DNA from: Niveispirillum lacus
GTDB taxonomy: Bacteria > Pseudomonadota > Alphaproteobacteria > Azospirillales > Azospirillaceae
NCBI RefSeq assembly: GCF_002251795.1
Contig: NZ_NOXU01000030.1
Location: 124,001 to 188,000, forward strand
Direction of reading: 5' to 3'
Length of the DNA stretch: 64,000 nt
The notes under the pieces were generated by a model that was given only the letters and a program-made list of their open reading frames with translations, did not search any database and was not told the origin of the DNA. Shown here piece by piece: positions 36,668 to 47,100 of the stretch (positions are counted from its first letter, which is position 1; each line of letters opens with the position of its first letter). The translations under genes were made by a program, and so were the position numbers.

Positions 36668-37414
36668 ATGGCCAAGCGCCAGTCCAAGCCCGCGTCCAGC
36701 AGCAGCGACAATAAGGTCCAGCCGCTTTTCCCCCGCCAAACCGCCGGCTGGGACCCGCTGGGCGCCAGTGCGGAGGAGCGACGCGATCAGTCCTATGTCC
36801 GCACCGTCAAACCGATGAGTGCAGGACAGGCGCTGCTGATGCAGGCAATCAAGGAACATAACCTGACCCTGGCATTGGGTCCTGCGGGGACCGGCAAGAC
36901 CTATCTGGCCATTTCCTCGGCCGTCACGGCCCTTGAAAAGGGAGAGGTCGACCGTATTGTGCTTTCCCGACCCGCTATCGAAGCCGGGGAAAGCATCGGC
37001 TATCTGCCCGGTGACGTGAATGAGAAGATGGCGCCGTTCCTGCGCCCCCTTTATGACGCGCTGTCCGACCGGCTGGGGGCCAAGCGGCTCAAGGCCATGA
37101 TGGCTGATGGGTCCATTGAAATTGCGCCCGTGGGCTACATGCGAGGGCGCACCCTGAACAACGCCTTTGTCGTGATTGATGAGGCGCAGAACTGCACCTA
37201 TGCGCAGATCAAAATGTTGCTGACGCGGCTGGGCTGGCATTCGACCATGGTGTTGACAGGGGACCCCGATCAGTCGGACCTGCTACCCGGCGTTTCGGGT
37301 CTGGCGGATATCGCCCGTCGGCTGGAGGTTGTAGACGGCATTGCCATCGTAAGGCTGGCGGAAGTGGATATTGTGCGCCATCCCCTGGTGGCGAGCATGC
37401 TGACAGTGCTTTGA
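36668..37414 (+). CDS. phoH: PhoH-like ATPase
   Basis: ATG 36668 behind GAGGAG (36654-36659); 248 residues. A basic, Ser/Lys-rich N-terminus, then a helicase-superfamily-1-like P-loop ATPase: LALGPAGTGKTYLA (Walker A), LSRPAIEAGESIGYLPGD, YMRGRTLNNAFVVIDEAQN (Walker B DEAQ), MVLTGDPDQSDLL. This is the short PhoH form without a PIN or KH domain, like E. coli PhoH rather than PhoL/YbeZ. The role is uncertain; RNA-related functions are suspected for the family. Confidence 0.88.
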   Translation: MAKRQSKPASSSSDNKVQPLFPRQTAGWDPLGASAEERRDQSYVRTVKPMSAGQALLMQAIKEHNLTLALGPAGTGKTYLAISSAVTALEKGEVDRIVLSRPAIEAGESIGYLPGDVNEKMAPFLRPLYDALSDRLGAKRLKAMMADGSIEIAPVGYMRGRTLNNAFVVIDEAQNCTYAQIKMLLTRLGWHSTMVLTGDPDQSDLLPGVSGLADIARRLEVVDGIAIVRLAEVDIVRHPLVASMLTVL

Positions 37415-37484
37415 TGCAACCACGGCTGGGCGGTTCTTCGGCCAACGCCGTGGCGCTGCCCATCTGGTTCTTGAACGATACGCA

Positions 37485-38267
37485 CTAGTTGGAAAAAGCG
37501 CCCTCGAGCTTCAGTTGCTCCATATAGCGATGGACCAGGCTTTCGCTGTCGATCTGTCCAAGGCCATGGATCAGGCTGGTATGCGCTAGTTTTGCCTTTT
37601 GACTGCTGTTGAAACAGACATGCAGCGGCTGCGGTGGGCCAAGTGGACGCTGGTTAAGGGTCAGGGCTGACATACCCGATTCAATTTCCGCTTGGTCGAC
37701 CCCTGGCCGCATATAGGCAAACTGGCTGATCTCCACCACGGCTGCATCGGTACGGCCCGCGCGCAATTTTCGCAGGTTGGCGATATCCGTCGGGGCGACA
37801 TCCAGGGTGACCAGTCCCTTCTGATGCAGATCGTTGATGATCGGCCCATTATCGTACCCGTCAACAACGCCGATCGACAGGCCTGACAGGTCGGATGGCA
37901 CTGTCCAGCGTATGGGTAATTCCTGACGTTGCGCCAGCGCGTAACGGAAATGTCCAATCGGCTTTTCGGACAGGATGCCCTCAGCCGCTGCACATTCCGC
38001 CGCACTCGCCGTAAAGAAGCCGACATGGGGGCCGTCCACTTGCATGGCGGCCGCCACGGCCCGTTTCCAGGGAAGTACCGTTATGCGGATCGTATGACCC
38101 TGCGCGCCAAAGGCCGCGCGCAGGACGCTGGTCATTGACCCGCCCTGTGGCAGAGAACCAGAAAAGGGCGGCCATTCCAGGGTGGTGAATGACCATTCTT
38201 CGGCATGCGCGGATGCTGGGGCCAGAAGCGCCCCAAGAAGCACCGACAATGAACGCAGCCAACGCAT
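37485..38267 (-). CDS. Periplasmic solute-binding-like protein (SBP family 3)
   Basis: ATG 38267 gives 260 residues with a signal peptide MRWLRSLSVLLGALLAPAS and cleavage near AHA-EE. The mature protein looks like the amino-acid-type binding fold: FTTLEWPPFSG, GGSMTSVLRAAF, ITVLPWKRAVAAAMQ, LSIGVVDGYDNGPIINDLHQ, RKLRAGRTDAAVVE. The WPPFSG and PWKRA strings are typical of stand-alone family-3 proteins without transport partners. It neighbours a chemoreceptor on the same strand, but any link is speculative. Confidence 0.82.
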   Translation of the reverse strand: MRWLRSLSVLLGALLAPASAHAEEWSFTTLEWPPFSGSLPQGGSMTSVLRAAFGAQGHTIRITVLPWKRAVAAAMQVDGPHVGFFTASAAECAAAEGILSEKPIGHFRYALAQRQELPIRWTVPSDLSGLSIGVVDGYDNGPIINDLHQKGLVTLDVAPTDIANLRKLRAGRTDAAVVEISQFAYMRPGVDQAEIESGMSALTLNQRPLGPPQPLHVCFNSSQKAKLAHTSLIHGLGQIDSESLVHRYMEQLKLEGAFSN

Positions 38268-38377
38268 AACCACTCCCGGCGACAACGACCTTTGCCGAAA
38301 TTATGGCTTGGGCTGATGGCTGACAACATTGCCCCATATGACCGTAAGCGTGGTTTCCAGGCCGGCACCGTCTTGGT

Positions 38378-40063
38378 TTAGCCGGCACGCACCTGGGCGA
38401 TAAACTCCTCGACTTGCCGGCGCAGACCTTCCGCTTCACGCGAAAGATCACCAGCCGATGACAGGAGACCGGCAGCACTGCTGCTGGTGCTCTCTGCCGC
38501 TTCGCGGACAGCTCCGATGTTGCCTGCAATTTCCGCCGTACCGGTGGCGGCTTGCTGCACATTACGGGCGATCTCGCGCGTGGCGGCATCCTGCTGTTCC
38601 ACGGCGATGGCGATCTCGGCGGCGATCTCATTAATCTCGCCGATGGTTCGGGTTATCTCCGTGGTTGCAGACACGGCGCTGCCGGTGGCCTGCTGGATGG
38701 CGTTGATACGCGTGGTGATATCGTCCGTTGCTTTCGCGGTCTGACTGGCCAGGTTTTTTACTTCCGACGCAACCACGGCAAATCCCTTGCCCGCCTCGCC
38801 CGCCCGTGCGGCCTCGATGGTGGCGTTCAGGGCCAATAGATTGGTCTGGCTGGCAATTTCGGCAATCAACCGGACCACTGCGCCAATGGCGTCCGCTTCA
38901 GTTGCCAGGTCCTGAATAGTGCTGTTGGTTGCCTCGGCCCGGTTCGCCGCCGCGCGCGCGATAGTGGCGGAGCTGCCGACCTGTCGTGTGATATCACCGA
39001 TGGAGGCTGTCATTTCCTCTGCCGATGCGGCCACGGTCTGCACATTGGCGCTGGTTTGATCGGTTGCAGCGGAAACGACACCGGTTCGGCCCCGTGCCTC
39101 CTCCGCCGATACTGAAAGCAGTTCAGCACTCTGATTGACCTGTGCGGCAGCGGCGGCAACGCGCTCGACGATGCCCATCACGCCACGCTCAAAGCTGTCC
39201 GCCAGCGTTATCATTGCTTGACGTCGCTCCACCTCGGTTCTGGTTTGCGCATCTTTTACCTGTTCGGCCAAACGCGCGGCTTCGACACCATTGGCCTTGA
39301 AGGTCTGTAAGGCCGCGGCCAGACGCCCGATTTCGTCATGTCTACCTAATCCGGGGACAGCAACGGACAGGTCGCCGTCTGCTACGCGGGCCATGGCAGC
39401 GGTGATGGCCTCGACAGGTCGGGCAATCGTCCAGGTGGAAATATAAAAGGCAAGGCCGCCCAGGACCAGGATACCGACGCCGACCGCGGCCAGAACTAAC
39501 AGTCGGGACTGTTTTGCATCCGCCGTGGCAGCGGCGGACTGTGCTTTAACCGCTTCGCGCAGGTCGTCCGATAGCTTCAAGGCCTTGTCCCGCAGTCCAT
39601 CCATGGATGGGTCAAAACGGTTGGATACATAGGCTAGGGCATCTGCGGGATTGCCAGCCCGGACCAGCGGAGCGATTTCCTTGAAAATCTCCTGGCTGGC
39701 CTGGATATCCCGCTGGATATCCGCGATGCGCGCCGCATAGCGCGGGGCGGCCTCTCGCGTACGGTCCAGATGGCCCGATGCCTGACCGAAATTGCGCACG
39801 CCGCGTTCATGGGCTTCCTGGATGCGCTTCTCGTCCGGCATCGACAGCAATTTGTAGCTTTGTCGACTGACGGCGGTGAGTTCCCGGACGGCGCGGACCA
39901 CCTCCAGTGCGGCCGTCTGGTCACCATTCAACAGATGCGAGTACTGCGCATCGGTGTTGATAAGCCGGGCGGAGGCGAAAAGCCCCACGGCAACACCGAG
40001 GGCACCGAGCAGGCCGATGATGGCCAGAATGCGGGCAGAAATGCTAAGACGGCTGATATCCAT
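38378..40063 (-). CDS. Methyl-accepting chemotaxis protein
   Basis: 561 residues. TM1 about 11-33, a helical periplasmic sensor (about 34-188), TM2 about 189-210, HAMP (about 211-265; [19 protein letters not shown] and [14 protein letters not shown]), and a methyl-accepting signalling domain (about 300-555) with the conserved hairpin tip [20 protein letters not shown]. The ligand domain resembles a four-helix bundle of unknown specificity. No CheR-binding pentapeptide is seen at the C-terminus. It feeds the chemotaxis pathway that would control the flagellum encoded at 44-57 kb. Confidence 0.95.
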   Translation of the reverse strand: MDISRLSISARILAIIGLLGALGVAVGLFASARLINTDAQYSHLLNGDQTAALEVVRAVRELTAVSRQSYKLLSMPDEKRIQEAHERGVRNFGQASGHLDRTREAAPRYAARIADIQRDIQASQEIFKEIAPLVRAGNPADALAYVSNRFDPSMDGLRDKALKLSDDLREAVKAQSAAATADAKQSRLLVLAAVGVGILVLGGLAFYISTWTIARPVEAITAAMARVADGDLSVAVPGLGRHDEIGRLAAALQTFKANGVEAARLAEQVKDAQTRTEVERRQAMITLADSFERGVMGIVERVAAAAAQVNQSAELLSVSAEEARGRTGVVSAATDQTSANVQTVAASAEEMTASIGDITRQVGSSATIARAAANRAEATNSTIQDLATEADAIGAVVRLIAEIASQTNLLALNATIEAARAGEAGKGFAVVASEVKNLASQTAKATDDITTRINAIQQATGSAVSATTEITRTIGEINEIAAEIAIAVEQQDAATREIARNVQQAATGTAEIAGNIGAVREAAESTSSSAAGLLSSAGDLSREAEGLRRQVEEFIAQVRAG

Positions 40064-40115
40064 GACCTGTTCTTGCTTTTTCTGGAAGTAGGTGGGTGAT
40101 TGAGGTGATCAGGGG

Positions 40116-41099
40116 TTAAGCCTCAAGATTTCCGCCCCTGAGTGCAATGCCGATTTTTTCAATCAAGAATTGGTCGATGGCGGCCAGCACTTTGTCCCTC
40201 ACCGCATCGGTCTCGATCAGCAATTCATGTTCGCCTTGTTCAAAGCGAATGAGGGTGCAGTTGGGCAGGCGGGCAGCCGCCCGGTCATGGCTGTGGGGCC
40301 GCACAATCCGATCGGCCCGTGCCGACAGGATCAGGATCGGCACCGCTACCTGCTCCAGCCGGTCCTGATCAAACAGATGTCGAATGGATGCAAAAGCGCC
40401 GTTCAACCACCCCCAACTGGCCCCGCCCAGCGCCACCGAGGGGTCGCGTTCCATCACCTGTTGCATCAGCGCGAACCGACGGGCATCGCTGGTCAGACGG
40501 TTACCTGCGAAGGGTAGGGGGTCCGCGGTCCAGCGGGGGCCCTGCAAAGGAGCATAGGCGTTAGCATAGCCTGCCTTCACCGCCTGTCGGGCCAGCCACA
40601 TTGCCAGCCATTCCGGCAGGGGCGCTGTGTTAATCGCCAGCATGGGGGCGCTGGCAATGATGCCGGCAAAAGGGTGCGGCCGTTCGGCGACATACCGCAT
40701 CAGACTGTGCCCACCCATAGAATGGCCCAGTGCCAGAAAGGGCCCCCTGACCTTTTCACGCCAATGGCCCAGGGCTGCGTCCAGATCGTCCAGGTACTGG
40801 TCGAAATAGCCGACATGGCCCATCATGTGATCGGGCAGGCACCGCGATGATCCGCCCTGACCGCGCCAATCCATGGAAAGGACATGCAGGCCGCGGGCCG
40901 TCAGATCGACAGCCAGTTCGCTATACCGTTCCACCTGTCCGGCCCGTCCCGGGAGCACCAGGATGGTTGGCGCTTCGGGGGCCGGCGGGATCGGGGCCTG
41001 CCAGCGGGATAGGCGCAGGTATTTACCATCACAGAGGTCCAGCCTCTCATGCACCCAGTGCCCGGCCTTATCCGTTACACCGCCCATAGCCCCGTCCAT
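40116..41099 (-). CDS. Alpha/beta hydrolase, lysophospholipase type
   Basis: 327 residues. The nucleophile elbow is GHSMGG with Ser127, preceded by the oxyanion strand TILVLPGRAGQVERYSELA and SMDWRGQGGSSR. The acid is likely in ILSARADRIVRP and the His in FEQGEHELLIETD. The combination resembles PldB/lysophospholipase L2 and monoacylglycerol lipase groups (Hydrolase_4). There is no signal peptide. The substrate is not predictable beyond an acyl ester. Confidence 0.88.
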   Translation of the reverse strand: MDGAMGGVTDKAGHWVHERLDLCDGKYLRLSRWQAPIPPAPEAPTILVLPGRAGQVERYSELAVDLTARGLHVLSMDWRGQGGSSRCLPDHMMGHVGYFDQYLDDLDAALGHWREKVRGPFLALGHSMGGHSLMRYVAERPHPFAGIIASAPMLAINTAPLPEWLAMWLARQAVKAGYANAYAPLQGPRWTADPLPFAGNRLTSDARRFALMQQVMERDPSVALGGASWGWLNGAFASIRHLFDQDRLEQVAVPILILSARADRIVRPHSHDRAAARLPNCTLIRFEQGEHELLIETDAVRDKVLAAIDQFLIEKIGIALRGGNLEA

Positions 41100-41212
41100 G
41101 CCGCCTCTCGTTCTGTGTGTCGGTTTGACCGGAACACGGGGCCCGGCCTATGGTTGCACCGGCACTGTAGGGGGCAGCGGCCCTGAACGCCAAGTCTGGG
41201 AGCACTGTCACG

Positions 41213-41677
41213 ATGGATAATGTTGCGCGCCGTTCCGGCTTGGACCCGGCTGATCTTACCGGTTTTTATTTTGAAGACCTGTTTGACGGGATGAAGGGCA
41301 TCTATGCCCGTACCATTACCGAGACGGATATCGTTATGTTTGCCGGCATTTCCGGCGATACCAATCCTATGCATCTGAACGAGGACTATGCCAAGGCGAC
41401 GCCGTTTGGTGGGCGCATCGCGCATGGCATGCTATCAGCCTGCTTCATCACCACGGTCCTGGGGACGCGCTTGCCGGGACCGGGCTGCATCTATATGTCC
41501 CAGAATCTGCGATTCCGTTCGCCCGTGCGCATTGGGGAAACGGTGACCACCACGGTAACCGTGACGGGCCTGGTGCCGGAAAAGCGCCGTGCGATGCTGT
41601 CTACCATCTGTACGGTGGGTGACCGTGTGGTCATTGATGGCGAAGCGATGGTGATGGTACCCGGTCGGCCCGGTTGA
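41213..41677 (+). CDS. MaoC-family (R)-specific enoyl-CoA hydratase-like protein
   Basis: 154 residues. The hydratase-2 motif is intact: FAGISGDTNPMHLNEDYA supplies the catalytic Asp and His. GGRIAHGMLSACFITTVLG and QNLRFRSPVRIGETVTTTVT complete the hot-dog core. It resembles PhaJ-type enzymes that feed (R)-3-hydroxyacyl-CoA to polyhydroxyalkanoate synthesis, but the N-terminus is longer and other MaoC dehydratases are possible. Transcribed away from the hydrolase. Confidence 0.88.
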   Translation: MDNVARRSGLDPADLTGFYFEDLFDGMKGIYARTITETDIVMFAGISGDTNPMHLNEDYAKATPFGGRIAHGMLSACFITTVLGTRLPGPGCIYMSQNLRFRSPVRIGETVTTTVTVTGLVPEKRRAMLSTICTVGDRVVIDGEAMVMVPGRPG

Positions 41678-41781
41678 TTGTGCGCCGCTGCATTGACCGA
41701 CAGGTGGGGATGGCGGGACTGGACCGCTGTCCCTGCTTGTGACTATACCCATGGCAGCATTCGTAACAATCCTGCGGCGCC

Positions 41782-42720
41782 ATGTTGATTTATCGCCACA
41801 CCACCGACCTTCCGGCCGCTATTCGCGGGTGTGCCGTGGCGCTGGGTAATTTTGACGGCGTGCATCTGGGGCACCGTGCCGTGATTGAGGCCGCCAAGGA
41901 AGCCGCTCGCCACCTGGGGGTACCAGCGGCTGTCTTGACCTTTGAACCCCATCCGCGCAGCCTGTTTCGCCCGAATGAGGCCCCTTTCCGTCTGACGCCG
42001 TGGCGGATCAAGGCGCGGCTGGTGGAGACACTGGGCATCGACGCTCTGTTCGAGGTGCGGTTCGATGAAGCTTTCTCCTGCCTGACAGCAGAGGAGTTTG
42101 TCCGCCAGATCCTGGTGGATGGGCTGCAGGCCGCCCATGTCGTTGCGGGCTATGATTTTGTCTTCGGGCATCGGCGTGGGGGCGATATGGATTTTCTGCG
42201 CGCCGCTGGTGAACGGTTCGGCTTTCAAGTAACGGAAGTGCGGCCTGTGTCTGGGCCCGACAGCACCGCTTATTCCTCGACCCGCATCCGTCGCCTGCTG
42301 GAAGCCGGGGAAGTGCGGGAGGCGGCATCCATCCTGGGCCATGACTGGGAAATCGAAGGCCGTGTCGATCATGGCGACAAGCGGGGCCGCACGATTGGGT
42401 TTCCCACTGCCAATATTGAGCTTGGCACCTATCAGCGTCCGCGTCTGGGGGTCTATGCGGTTATGGCTGGCCTGGACGAAGGATCACGCACCGCGTGGCA
42501 CAAGGGTGTCGCCAATATCGGCCGCCGTCCCACCGTGGGCGGTGTAAGTGAGCGGCTGGAAGTTCACCTGTTTGATTTCGATGGCGACCTTTACGGCAAG
42601 CATTTGCGCGTACGCCTCTGCCACTTCATCCGCCCGGAAATGAAGTTCGAGAGTTTCCAGGCACTCAAAGATCAGATTGTGGCTGACAGCGCGCAGGCGC
42701 GGGAGTTGCTGGCGGGGTAA
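41782..42720 (+). CDS. ribF: Bifunctional riboflavin kinase/FAD synthetase
   Basis: 312 residues. The N-terminal FAD synthetase (nucleotidyltransferase) domain has VALGNFDGVHLGHRAVIEAA and VAGYDFVFGHRRGGD, and the STRIRRLLEAGEV switch. The C-terminal flavokinase domain has GRVDHGDKRGRTIGFPTANI and the metal-binding PTAN site. It makes FMN and FAD from riboflavin. Two bases separate its stop from the convergent DUF3422 gene. Confidence 0.96.
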   Translation: MLIYRHTTDLPAAIRGCAVALGNFDGVHLGHRAVIEAAKEAARHLGVPAAVLTFEPHPRSLFRPNEAPFRLTPWRIKARLVETLGIDALFEVRFDEAFSCLTAEEFVRQILVDGLQAAHVVAGYDFVFGHRRGGDMDFLRAAGERFGFQVTEVRPVSGPDSTAYSSTRIRRLLEAGEVREAASILGHDWEIEGRVDHGDKRGRTIGFPTANIELGTYQRPRLGVYAVMAGLDEGSRTAWHKGVANIGRRPTVGGVSERLEVHLFDFDGDLYGKHLRVRLCHFIRPEMKFESFQALKDQIVADSAQARELLAG

Positions 42721-42722
42721 GC

Positions 42723-44018
42723 TCACTCTCGCGCCGACACGGCCCGGCGCAGGCGGCGGATGCCAATCCAGACAGCCGCCAGGATGGTGGGCACGGCGAT
42801 GCCCGTCAGCAGGGATTTCGGCGGCAGGTGCGGGATTTCCGGCAGTCCCTCCACCACATATTTCACCAGCCCCAGCAGGTAATAGGTGATGGCGAAGACC
42901 GATAAGCCCTCCACCGCTTCCTGAATGCGAAGTTGGGTTCGGGCACGATGTTCCAGGCTTTTCAGGATCTCGGCATTCTGTTCGGCCCGCTGCACATCCA
43001 CGCGGGTGCGCAGCAAAGAACTGGCGCGGCTGATGCCAGCGGCCAGTTCAGCCTGACGTCGTGCCACCGCCTCACAGGTGCGCACGGCGGGGCGGAAGCG
43101 TCGGTCCAGAAACACGCCCAGGCGCTGTAGCCCTGGTATCCGTTCCTCCCGTAACTCCTCCACCCGTTTCTCTACCAGTTCCGCATAGGCTGTGGTCGCC
43201 CCGAAGCGATAGCGGCAACGCACCGAAAGTGTCTCTGCTTCGGTCGCCAGCCTTGTCAGCGCGTCCAGCAATCCGTGTTCCTCCGCCATGTTGTTGGCGG
43301 TGGCGGTGCGGGCCACGATGCTTTCCAGCCTCTGTTCAAGGCTGGCCAGTTCCGGTCCGGCTTCCCGTGCCAGCGGCAGTCCCAACAGGGCTGTCATGCG
43401 ATAGGTCTCGATCTCCAGCAACCGCTGCACGACACGGCCGGCATGGCTGGGCGACAGGCCTTTGTCCCGTACCAGCATGCGGGTGAACCCATCGGCGAAC
43501 AGCCGGAAGTCCGTCCAGACCAGGGCTTCGCCACCTGCCACCTCGCTGCCCAGCACTTCCCCGCGTGGAAAAACGGCCGCCAGACTTTCCGGGTTATGGT
43601 GCGGTTCGCCGTCCGGTTCCAGGCGCAGGTGACAGGCCACAAGACGAAGGCCGGGCAGCCGAGCCAGCCAGTCGGCCAAGCGGGGCGACAAGGCTGACCA
43701 TTCCCCGCTCTCTACCGCTTCCATGTCAGCGATGGTGATGGCGGTGAATTCGGTATGCCGTTCCCACTTCACGGTTCGGCCATCTACCAGCAACTGTACC
43801 TGTCTGAGTTCCGTTCCAGGCAGCGGTAAGCCCACGGCACGGCATAGGTCCAATAGGTGGGCATGGTCAGCCCCCAATTCCCCTGTCAGATGCGCGACAT
43901 GGGTCAGACGGGCTGGCGTTGTGATGCGCATGTGCGGGCGCGCATGCAGTTCGTCATTCAGTTGCCCGCGCTGTGGGTGGTCTCGCCCCTCGATGCGCCC
44001 GTCCATCCCCGCCATCAT
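42723..44018 (-). CDS. DUF3422 family membrane protein
   Basis: The start at ATG 44018 (431 residues) is chosen for the GGGGGG stretch upstream; alternatives at 44039 and 44006 exist. The N-terminal part holds the family strings QLNDELHARPHMRITTPARL and TEFTAITIAD. The middle is helical. The C-terminus (last 80 residues) has two hydrophobic segments (GLSVFAITYYLLGLVKYVV and LLTGIAVPTILAAVWIGI), a hairpin anchor preceded by coiled coil. The family is widespread in alphaproteobacteria and has no known activity. Confidence 0.87.
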   Translation of the reverse strand: MMAGMDGRIEGRDHPQRGQLNDELHARPHMRITTPARLTHVAHLTGELGADHAHLLDLCRAVGLPLPGTELRQVQLLVDGRTVKWERHTEFTAITIADMEAVESGEWSALSPRLADWLARLPGLRLVACHLRLEPDGEPHHNPESLAAVFPRGEVLGSEVAGGEALVWTDFRLFADGFTRMLVRDKGLSPSHAGRVVQRLLEIETYRMTALLGLPLAREAGPELASLEQRLESIVARTATANNMAEEHGLLDALTRLATEAETLSVRCRYRFGATTAYAELVEKRVEELREERIPGLQRLGVFLDRRFRPAVRTCEAVARRQAELAAGISRASSLLRTRVDVQRAEQNAEILKSLEHRARTQLRIQEAVEGLSVFAITYYLLGLVKYVVEGLPEIPHLPPKSLLTGIAVPTILAAVWIGIRRLRRAVSARE

Positions 44019-44136
44019 AAAGGCCCCCCAACTTATCATTATGGTTAACTATGAAGTGGGCGCGTGGTTTTTGTCATGGGACATCTTGGCACGTGTCGCA
44101 CCAGTGTCCTACAGCAGGGGGCTGCGGGCCAGAAGA

Positions 44137-47100
44137 TCAGGCGCTGACGCCCGACCCGCGCTGCGCTGCTTGAACACGCGCCCAGGCATGGGCTCCTGTT
44201 TGGAACCCAATTGTCCCGGCATAACCTACAGTTTCCAGGCTGTCGCGGAAGATGGTGCCAATTGATTGTTTGAGGTCGGCTGGCAACAGGGTCTGGGTGC
44301 GGATCATCAGATCGAACCGGCCCGTCCAGACCATGCCGTCCAGTTGCATGGGGCCGATATGGCTGAAATTCAGGTCCAGCAAAAACCGCTTCGGCGCCGC
44401 GCGCCCGTCGCTGCGTGTGTCTTCACCCTCCTGCTCGGTCGCACTGCGCACATACAACTGTGCCCGCATCACCTGATCGGGGGTACCGAATGGGATCGGC
44501 ATGGCACGCCAGCCATCAGGCGTAGGTTCTGCTGCTTGCCGCGCCGCCGCCTGGAAATCTTCACGCAATCGGGCCAGCAACTGCGCACCACCGCGGGCTG
44601 TCAGCAGTTCAGTTGCCTCACCGCCTAACCACCCGGCGGCATCGCCACCCCGCAGTGCGGCAATGAAGAAGGTCAAATTGGTGGTCAGGCGTTTGGTTGG
44701 CTGCGGCAGGGCATTAGCGGCGATGGCACGGGCCAGCGCGGGATCGGCTGCCATCAGGCTGCTCATCACCTCTCGTAGGGCCGGCCAGTCGCTGCCTTGC
44801 ACTGGGTCCAGCGGCGGCAGAAGGGCTGAAAGGTCACGGTTTTGCGGTATCTCCAGGGATAGGGTCAGGTTCGTACCGGGCGGCAGATCAGTACGGGCGC
44901 GCAGGACAAGCATGCCTTGTGGGGTCGTTACCACGGGCTGCCCCTGTGCCGTAGTGCCGACCAAGGTGCCAGTAATGCTATTGGCCACCATTGTGTCTGG
45001 CATGGTGTCCGCCGCAGGGGGCATGAACGGCCCACCCTGCTGCTGCGCGGCGCTGGCCACAGCCAAAACCCGCAGTTGGACAGCCTGCCCATTGGGCAGC
45101 GGGGCCGGCTTGGTGGGGCCACCGGTTGGCGTGGTTGTGGCCGCAAAGGTGGCCCCTATCGTGGCGGTGGCTGGTTTTTCATCCTCCCGGGCTTTCGCCA
45201 TAGGGGGCTCTGGTTCCAGCAATGGCGCCCGACTCGGTCGCGTCGGTACGGATGGTGGTTCGACCGGCGCAGGGGCGGCCGCCTTCGGGGGTGGTCGCGT
45301 CGGTGCTGCTGGTGCGGGGAATGGCTGTGGCAATGACTGTGCGGGTGCGGGTGCGGGTGTGGTTGCGGGTGGTGGTGCCAATCCGGGTGCCGGTGAGGGC
45401 GTTCCGGCTGGTACCGTTGCAGGAGCGGTGGCCGGCGCCGGTGTACCCATTTCCCGAATCCGTGCTTCGCGTATCGGCGGGGTGGGCAGGGCCGGCATGG
45501 GGCGCGGCGGTTGGTTGGGTGGCGCGGGAGTAATCGGGGTGGTTGCTGGTGCGGTCGCCCCCGGCTGCCTGCTCCCGTCGCGTGCGCGGGCTTCCTGGAC
45601 CGGGGCTTGGTCCTGGAACTGCATGGCTGGGTCAGCCGGCTTGGTCGGGGGGATGGGGGGCGGGTCTACCTTAATCGTTGCGGGCGCTGTGGGGGCGGCT
45701 GGCCCCATGCGATCACGCAGGCGGGCCAACTCGGGTGGCGCGATCGGTGGTGCCAACTGTTCGGCTGGCAGCTTGGGGGCGCCCGTGCCTGTCGCGGGGC
45801 GCGTTGGCGGGGCGGTCGGGGGGAGGGGAGGCAACCCGTCGCGGGCGCGGGCCAACGGCAGGCTAGGCGTTACCGGCATATCCTGGGGTGCCGGGCTGGG
45901 TTGGGTCGGTGCGGGTGCCGTTGAGGTCGCCGCAGTGGCAGCAGGCGACCCGTTCCGCCCCCCTATTTCCGGTGTTAGCTGTCCCGTTCCTGTTGGCGCC
46001 GGGCGGAATGGAGGCTGCGGCGCCGGCCCAGTGGGTGATGGAATGGTGGGACGGGCAGTTGCCGGCGCCACTTCCACACCACCGCGTGCGCGCGCCAGCT
46101 TGCCTGGGCTATCGTCGCCCGCTGACGGCGGCGGCAGCGCACTGTCCAAGCGGCCAGGGCCCGGTAGGTCTGGCTTGATGGGACCGGCTGGCGGTTGTCC
46201 TTTTACGCTGCCCTCTGTTGGTGCCTTGACCAGTCCAGGCACCGGCGCTGTGGGAACCGTGGGTACAGAAGCGGGCGTCGTGGCAACGGTTGGCGACGGG
46301 CTGCGCAGCCGGGCCTCCACAGCCGGTCTGCTCTCGCTGGGCGCTGCCTCCAGATCGTTAAAGGCAAACAGTCCGGACGCGGGTGTCGTGGGGATACTGT
46401 AACGTGCCATCCGTGCTGCCCGTGCGGCGTCGCGGTCGGCGGCCAGTTCGGTGCGTGCCGGCGGTGGCGATACATTGCCCTTCGCTGTCGCCTCCGGCTG
46501 TTCCGTTGCGGGCCTGGACACCGGGATTTCTGGCGGGGCTGCCACGGCGGGCACCGGTTGCGCGCCTGCCAAACTGGCCAGGGAAGTCAAAGGTCCTACG
46601 CCACACGCCTGGACCGGTGGAATGATGGCTCCCCCCGTCATGTTGCCGCCTGCTGCGGAAGTCGGGGGCGGCTGGGGTGCTGGTGCGGCGTTTGGTGCCG
46701 GTGTCGGTAGGGATGGGAGTGACGGTGCCAGTGACGGTGCTGGTGGCACAGTGCGGGCTGGTGCGCGCGGCGCCATCCCGTCGCCAATGTCGAGCAAGTC
46801 GGTCAGGCTGCTTGACGCTGCGGGCGTGGCCGTGTTGACCGGGGGCGTGGTTGACGGGGGGCGGGGTTGGGTTGCGGCCACAACGATGGCGGCGATGGTT
46901 GCGCCTGGCTGTATCTGCGGCAGCGCTTGTATCGGTGGCACAGGTGTTTGTGCAGCGGCCGCCTGACTGGTGGCTGGCGTGCTGACAGGTGCCGGGGTCT
47001 GCGGGGGCGGTGGCGCCAGCGCAGCCGCACGGGGGGCAACCCCTGCTACCTGCGGCGGGATGCGCAGGGTGACGGGTCTGTCGGTGGGCAGCGGTGTGGT

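Noticed and set aside
36115-36711. A 198-residue open frame on the minus strand across the minC-phoH gap
   Set aside because: No ribosome-binding site, Cys/Arg/Leu-rich random-looking composition, and it crosses the strong forward terminator at 36559-36592 and the phoH start.
44040-44136. TTGGCACGTGTCGCACC near 44090 as a sigma-54 promoter
   Set aside because: The -12 half is not TTGC and the spacing is wrong; it is only a partial match on the strand opposite to the neighbouring genes.
44501-46402. A 633-residue open frame on the plus strand
   Set aside because: It lies wholly antisense to the Pro/Ala/Thr-rich flagellar gene. Long antisense frames are expected where codons are almost all GC-rich, and the product is Gly/Ala/Val-rich with no recognisable domain.
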